DNA from: Melampsora larici-populina 98AG31
Taxonomy: Eukaryota; Basidiomycota; Pucciniomycetes; Pucciniales; Melampsoraceae
DNA length: 64,000 nt
Direction: 5' to 3'
NCBI RefSeq assembly: GCF_000204055.1
Contig: NW_006768833.1
Span: 181,989-245,988 of the forward strand
Below are positions 59,266 through 64,000 of this stretch, piece after piece. The notes under the pieces were generated by a model that searched no databases, was not told where the DNA came from, and saw nothing but the letters and a program-made list of their open reading frames with translations. How positions within the stretch are numbered: the first letter of the stretch is position 1; the number at the start of each line of letters is the position of its first letter. Both the position numbers and the translations under genes were made by a program.

Positions 59266-60340
59266 TTATAATGTTTTTGTCTGGGATTTCAACCGCAAAA
59301 TAAACACGAAAAAAGGCGAGTGATTGAGATAACTAGAATCTTTAAATGCAATAGGGTGAAGTACTCCCTCATTGTTGTTCTGTGATAGGATTGCTCCAAG
59401 GGCGTAGTCCGAGCAATTGTACTCAAGCACGAATGGCTTATACAGGTTGGCGATCTTCAGGACGGGGGCTGTGGTAAAGGATGTCCCCAAAGTATCAAAT
59501 GCTTGTTGTTGTGCATCACTCCACCTAAAGGGTATTTCGTCACAGGTAAGATCAGGGAATGGTCTCGTAATACGTGGAGATCCGCTCAAAAACCTTTGGT
59601 GGAAGTTTGCGAAGCCAAGGAGGCGTTGGATCTGCGACACGTCCTTTGGCGCCGGCCAGTCGCTGGAGCTCGCTGGTAATCATTTTCCTAATTTGAATTT
59701 CCCTGGGCTTGAGCCATATGCTGTGTGATTGCAGGATCCGAAGGACTTCCTCTACGACTTTGTCGTGGTCTAAACCCTCTGATGTATAAATGGGGGGTTG
59801 TCGAAATACGCCGCAAGGTCTTTGCCTATCTTGTGCCAAAAAATCTCCGATATGAAGAACTGAAAGAAGCCTGGCCCTCCAGTTGCGCCAAGCGGCATTG
59901 TGAGTGGCTCCAACTGGCCCTGCTTACAGATAAATGCCAACTTCTTCACAATGTCTTCCTTGACTCTTAGGGCGCGTTCACTTAAGCAATTTCTGGTGAG
60001 AAATCACATTCTGCAAAATTTAAAGTGTCTATTTGGTGGTGTATGTTTCATTTTTGCATTAAGAATTTTACAGAATGTGATTTCTGGTCAGAAATTCCTT
60101 AAGTGAACGTGCCCTTAGGTTATTGTATCTGTTACGCATGTCAAGGGAGGTGAAATTTCTCGCATCATGTAGGCTGTCTACCAACTCCATGGTCAATAGT
60201 AGGGGTATGCATTTTTCACGGTTACCGAGTTTACCTTCGGTAATCAAAGCAAGGCCATAAGTTTCCATCTTTTTTCCGGCAAACAAGACTGGTACTACTG
60301 CTGTCAGTCCTCGAGTGTTTCTAGCTGAGAAATCACCAAA
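59266..60340 (-). pseudogene. Ty3/gypsy polymerase relic (reverse transcriptase and RNase H start), interrupted by a MITE
   Basis: On the minus strand, entering near 60,340, decayed blocks appear in the order of a gypsy pol. First comes GKLGNREKCIPLLLTMELVD-SL then FTSLDMRNRYNNL. After the MITE come KKLAFICKQGQLEPLTMPLG, GFFQFFISEIFWHKIGKDLA and YFDN (the former YLDD active site). HDKVVEEVLRILQSHSIWLK follows, then RLLGFANFHQRFLSG, APVLKIANLYKPFVLEY and SDYALGAILSQ of the RNase H domain. Frameshifts and stops separate the blocks and no LTR is seen, so it is dead. Confidence 0.85.
59970..60114. mobile_element. 145-bp MITE with TTA target duplication
   Basis: The first and last about 50 bp (starting GGGCGCGTTCACTTAAG and, inverted, GGGCACGTTCACTTAAG) form an imperfect inverted repeat. 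TTA flanks it on both sides (59,967-59,969 and 60,115-60,117), as in Tourist-type Harbinger MITEs. It splits the reverse transcriptase of the gypsy relic right after MRNRYNNL; joining the two sides restores the order of the protein. Confidence 0.85.
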
Positions 60341-60826
60341 AGAACTTCTCAAAATCATACCATCACATTTCATTTTAAGTATCATACACGAGTTAAGAGA
60401 AATTCTCTCAACAAAATTACAACATAAGAATCCAGTCTCAAAGATTCAAAATAAAATAATAAAAGCAAAAAATAATAATAACATCTTAAACGACCTAGTC
60501 TCAAAGGTCTACTAGAAAACTAACACGAATACTAAAGAAATCTCCAAGAGAATATATCAAAGACACACATATATATTTCTTCAACTAAGGAGAGAAAATT
60601 AAAAGGAACTAAAGAAAAGAAGTGTCAACAAGAAACGAAATAGAAATAAGAATGAATTGAGATATCACTTACCAAGATTATGATAACGTACTCGGGAGGA
60701 GAAAAACAGCAAGTAAAGACCCGGAAGGACCAAAGAGTAGCCCACTACGTAAACAAACTAGATCAAGGAGAGTTAACTGGCAATATAATCAGAATAAAAA
60801 ATTACAAGAACCACTTAAAAGTCAAA
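60341..60826. other. AT-rich spacer left of the 2.5-kb element
   Basis: A-rich sequence between the gypsy relic and the inverted-repeat element. No gene, and no LTR or other structure that I can support. Confidence 0.4.
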
Positions 60827-61079
60827 CCAACGCCACCGGCGCTCCGCCCAAGATAGCGGCAGCGGAGCGGTAGCATAGCGCGCGCTCCGCCCGCGCTAGG
60901 CCTTTTTCCATATAGCGGGTCCCGGGTTTCACTATAGCTATGGTGAAACCCAGAAAAATATAGCGGTTTTGAGATCCGCTCTCTATAGCGGTTTCTCGCT
61001 GTGCTATGGACCGCCACAGCGACCCCGAGCGCATAACAACAGGGCGCCTCAGAGCGCCCCATAGCGCTTCAGAGCATGT

Positions 61080-61975
61080 GTTATCGTGGTTTTTGTCAAT
61101 ATGTACATAACGATCTCACCAAACATTCACCTTCACACCCTCATAGCACCAACGACATTTCTTTACCTCCTCAAATTGAAGAACAAGATTTAGATCTTTC
61201 TATTTACTTCGGAATGATCCTGGTGTACGTCAATGTTTTGATCATACTAGAGAGTATCAGTTGAGTTTTTCTTTTCTCTTTGAAAAATAAGTGAACCCTC
61301 TCTATTGCACCTTCCATAGAAGCTGATGGATATTTGAATTATAATAAACGGAATAATCAAAAACTTGGCAATAATCAACATCTTCGAGGTAATAGTCGTA
61401 ATAGTGGTAGTAGATCATCATCAACCTCACCACTTCCATCACCTTTGATCACGCTCCTACAGAAACTATCAATGATCATAATTCTAATTTACAAATCTCA
61501 CCAGATAATATAAAATGAAAAGATGAATTATCACCTGGTCTTAGATTAAACATTAATCAATTCTTAAACTATCATAATTATAAGAGACTAGATCCTAATA
61601 AAAATCAAGGAGACAGAATGGTTAGTACAAGTTTGGTGCTAAGAAATCAAGTAAAAAGAATCAAGGTGGGTGAAATCCTTTGGATTGAAGTCGTTTTGGT
61701 GAACTCATGTGAAAGATTAAGAAAAACTGGTGTCTTTGAATTCGGAGTGATTGGAAATGAAATTATCGGATTGGATGATATGATGTTGAATCTTTCAAAT
61801 CTTTGAATATATTGATGGAAGATTGAATGTTTGATAATTTTAGACCATTAGAGGAAGGTGAATCTGGTTCAGTAATAATTAGATGTGTAGCTATGAAAGC
61901 AGGAATTTGCTCTGTCTCTGTGATCAGAGAAAAAGAAATTTTAGAAAACAACAAATCAGATTGATGGACACTGTT
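61080..61975 (+). pseudogene. Decayed gene fragment inside the inverted-repeat element, possibly Trs65-like
   Basis: Several protein-like blocks follow one another on the plus strand with frame changes and stops: TNDISLPPQIEEQDLDLSIY, YLNYNKRNNQKLGNNQ, RLDPNKNQGDRMVSTSLVLR, VKRIKVGEILWIEVVLVN and FRPLEEGESGSVIIRCVAMK. The alternating beta-strand style and the order (N-rich linker, then a strand-rich end) resemble the C-terminal region of Trs65-type TRAPP subunits, but this is weak. It looks like a cellular gene, not an element gene, and it is clearly non-functional. Confidence 0.4.
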
Positions 61976-62654
61976 TTGGTTGGAGTTGTAGCGTGAGAGT
62001 CATACAAACACATTTGCCTTTTGAATGCGGTATTATTGTTCTTAATTTGGATATTTATTCTTCTGAAGTAAGGTAATAATTTCAAAGCAAAGGGTATTTC
62101 AAACAAGTCATGATATCGGGCGTGATCAGTATCCTTTCTCTTTGTTTGATAAATCCTTTTGTTGAGATGATTGGGAGTTTCCAGGTAAATAGTTGCACAA
62201 AGCCCTTTTCAATGAAAATAGACTTTCTGGTATTCTAGTCAAGATAATGGTCCCTTTCATCACTCATGCATGATTTATACAAGAAGGAATCAGGAAACAA
62301 CTTGTGATTCGTGAAGGACGTAAGATTGACATAAAATCATGATCATCACAGTGATGATGAAATTATTGTACAAAGTCCTTTAAAGGTTATGTAAGATAAT
62401 CAATAGAACTAAGCGCAGAAACGTTCATTACAATTACTAAGACATCAAATAAGAAAGAATAATAAAGCCACCTTATGTGGGTAGACAACTAGCATGCATT
62501 TGAGCTGAGATCACCATGCCTACAATTATCACTTTGAAGAACCTTTGCCCATAAAGTCCTAAGAGAAGTCACATCTAAATCAATGACTGAATAAAATTCG
62601 ATCCAAGACTGTGAAAAGATAGAGCGAAGTTGATAGAAGACTATTAACATAAAT

Positions 62655-62950
62655 GTAAAACGAGCTGAGTTTGATGTTAAAAAGAAACTCGGATCAGGTG
62701 CATTTGGGTGGGTTCTTCAGGCTTTTTGGAAAACAAATCACTTCAATGCACAATCAAGAGAATCCCACGGGTTGATAGAATGAAATCAAGCTTTTATATG
62801 ATCCCAATCACCCTTAAAGTTATGTCATTCCATCTACGGCTTCTGGAGAACTCAAGAATTCTTTTACATCGTTCTTGATTTGATTCAATTTGTAATTCAA
62901 GATCGTTTACAAAAACTTCTATAATTTTATCTTGAAATAAAATTGATTTG
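62655..62950 (+). pseudogene. Protein-kinase fragment inside the inverted-repeat element
   Basis: From about 62,664 the frame reads EFDVKKKLGSGAFGWVLQAF, an almost perfect protein-kinase glycine-rich loop. After a frame change comes CTIKRIPRVDRMK, matching the VAIK lysine region of CMGC/MAPK-type kinases. Stops and shifts follow immediately. It is a dead fragment of a cellular serine/threonine kinase gene. Confidence 0.55.
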
Positions 62951-63348
62951 TTTAAAGATCATTAAAAGATTCAAAAATCAAAAATTACTTTCTTGATTTT
63001 GAAACATTACCATCACATGCAACTGATCAAGATAGATTACTAGCTGGCACTGATTTCTTTATTGATAAGTTTATTAATCTTAATCAAAGTCCTACTCACC
63101 ATATTCGTATTTTTCTTTTCTTTTTTCTCTTTGACATTTTTAAGATTCCTGACAGCGCTTTTAGGCGCTTTCAAACGTGAAATTTTCCCAAAGCGGAGCG
63201 GAGCGATCCAAAAGATCGCACCACTCTCAGAAGTCATAGCACTTCAAAAAAGATAGCGGAGCGATTAGCTTTTTATCATAGCGCTGAATCGCTCCGCTGG
63301 CAAAATTTCAAGATATAGCGAAGCGGAGCGGAGCGCCGGTGGTGTTGG

Positions 63349-64000
63349 TCAAACCTTTAGTCTATAAAGAATTTACATAAAACTTACCTGTCACGGAGGG
63401 AGAACTAGATACTAGCTAAATCATCACAGAGCCCAATCTTATTGAGGAAAAACTATAAGAAGTCCCTATTCGCGCAAACGAGAAGAAGGGCATCGAATTT
63501 TACCTTTCTAGATTAAAAGAAACAGTTAGTGCTCTCTTCCAAAAAGGTCCAGCAAATGAACCATTAGAAATTTATAGTTACTTACTTTAAAACTCTAACC
63601 CTTCCTTTGTTCCACTTCTTAAAAGTAGTTCCCTAAAACAGATTTCTATCATCTTGAATTATCGTAAAATAAACGTACGAACAACTCTCTTATTCAGATT
63701 AGCGGATCAGTTACTCATATATTGATAAATTCTTTTCTCGCTTGATACACCGTAGTTAACTAGTTAGCTACCCTGCTTCGATATCCCGCTCTAAGCCTTC
63801 AATCATTCCAGATTCAGTTTTTTCGTCAAGACACCTTTTTCTTACTAGATCCCAAGTAAGTTTAGTTCTACTTGGTAAATACCGCAGTTCTCGCAACGTA
63901 TAGTTGGCCGAGATCCCTGTCTATTTCTAATAGCAGGCAAATCTAAGCTTCAAGCTTCAGATATAAAACCCGGGTCTAGGATTGACCATCCTCTACTGTT
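63349..64000. other. Right edge of the window, no gene seen
   Basis: AT-rich sequence with no supported reading frame, repeat or RNA gene. Flanking sequence of the 2.5-kb element. Confidence 0.45.

Larger units (their letters stand above)
60827..63348. mobile_element. 2.5-kb inverted-repeat element with GC-rich GCGGAGCG ends and a 5-bp target duplication
   Basis: The left end CCAACGCCACCGGCGCTCCG (60,827-60,846) matches the inverse of the right end at 63,329-63,348 with one difference. Both ends are flanked by TCAAA (60,822-60,826 and 63,349-63,353). The outer about 250 bp on the left and 220 bp on the right are GC-rich, packed with GCGGAGCG/CGCTCCGC, TATAGCGG and AGCGCTATG words in both orientations. 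The interior is AT-rich and holds decayed coding fragments but no transposase. A 5-bp duplication excludes Harbinger (3 bp) and typical hAT (8 bp); the superfamily is unknown to me. Confidence 0.72.

Overview
The window reads as nuclear DNA of a basidiomycete, most probably a rust fungus (Pucciniales). Its genes are AT-rich and split by many introns of about 50-90 bp with GT/AG ends. There is a fungal intron-containing tRNA-Pro. The mobile elements (PIF/Harbinger with a trihelix partner gene, DIRS-type and Ty3/gypsy relics, several MITE-like foldbacks) are of the kinds that fill rust genomes. The lineage is inferred from style and family resemblance, because no ribosomal marker is present. Exon models were built by hand from splice sites and codon phase.

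Layout. 1-2.56 kb is gene-free and opens with a 482-bp near-perfect palindrome. 2,563-8,196 is a complete PIF/Harbinger transposon with terminal inverted repeats (TIRs), a TAA target duplication and three genes, two of them broken by in-frame stops. 8.5-15.5 kb carries an Spp1-type PHD protein and a kinesin-7-like motor. 16.7-18.4 kb (minus) is a secreted repeat protein, followed by a decayed gene. 19.9-21.8 kb holds a divergent pair: a UBL-WLM protease (minus) and the large subunit of molybdopterin synthase (plus). 22.4-24.4 kb (minus) is a GC-rich gag-like gene, and 24.8-25.85 kb is a second, internally deleted Harbinger derivative. 26.7-31.6 kb is a 21-exon M16 metalloprotease and 33.4-34.3 kb a complex I B14.7 (NDUFA11) subunit. 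Each of these two needs a one-base frame correction.

35.7-37.3 kb (minus) is a cold-shock-domain protein. 38.4-42.2 kb is strongly CpG-depleted and starts with a DIRS-type reverse transcriptase relic. 42.8-47.3 kb is a 1,280-residue MIT-domain protein. 47.3-52.2 kb is T-rich, tandemly duplicated, CpG-depleted and ends in a nested inverted-repeat element. 52.6-54.6 kb is an aldo/keto reductase, followed by an unrecognised three-exon gene. 55.8-57.2 kb (minus) is a three-KH RNA-binding protein, then tRNA-Pro(AGG) and deoxyribose-phosphate aldolase. 59.3-60.3 kb is a Ty3/gypsy polymerase relic split by a 145-bp MITE. 60.8-63.3 kb is a 2.5-kb inverted-repeat element with a 5-bp target duplication, GC-rich ends full of a GCGGAGCG motif, and decayed fragments that look like host genes.

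The cellular genes do not form a pathway or cluster. They are housekeeping functions (chromatin, motor, respiration, Moco, deoxyribose catabolism, RNA binding, proteolysis) between islands of mobile DNA. The most unusual parts are the 60.8-63.3 kb element, the third gene and duplicated exon of the Harbinger element, the four-module secreted protein, and the methylation-like CpG depletion of the relic tracts.
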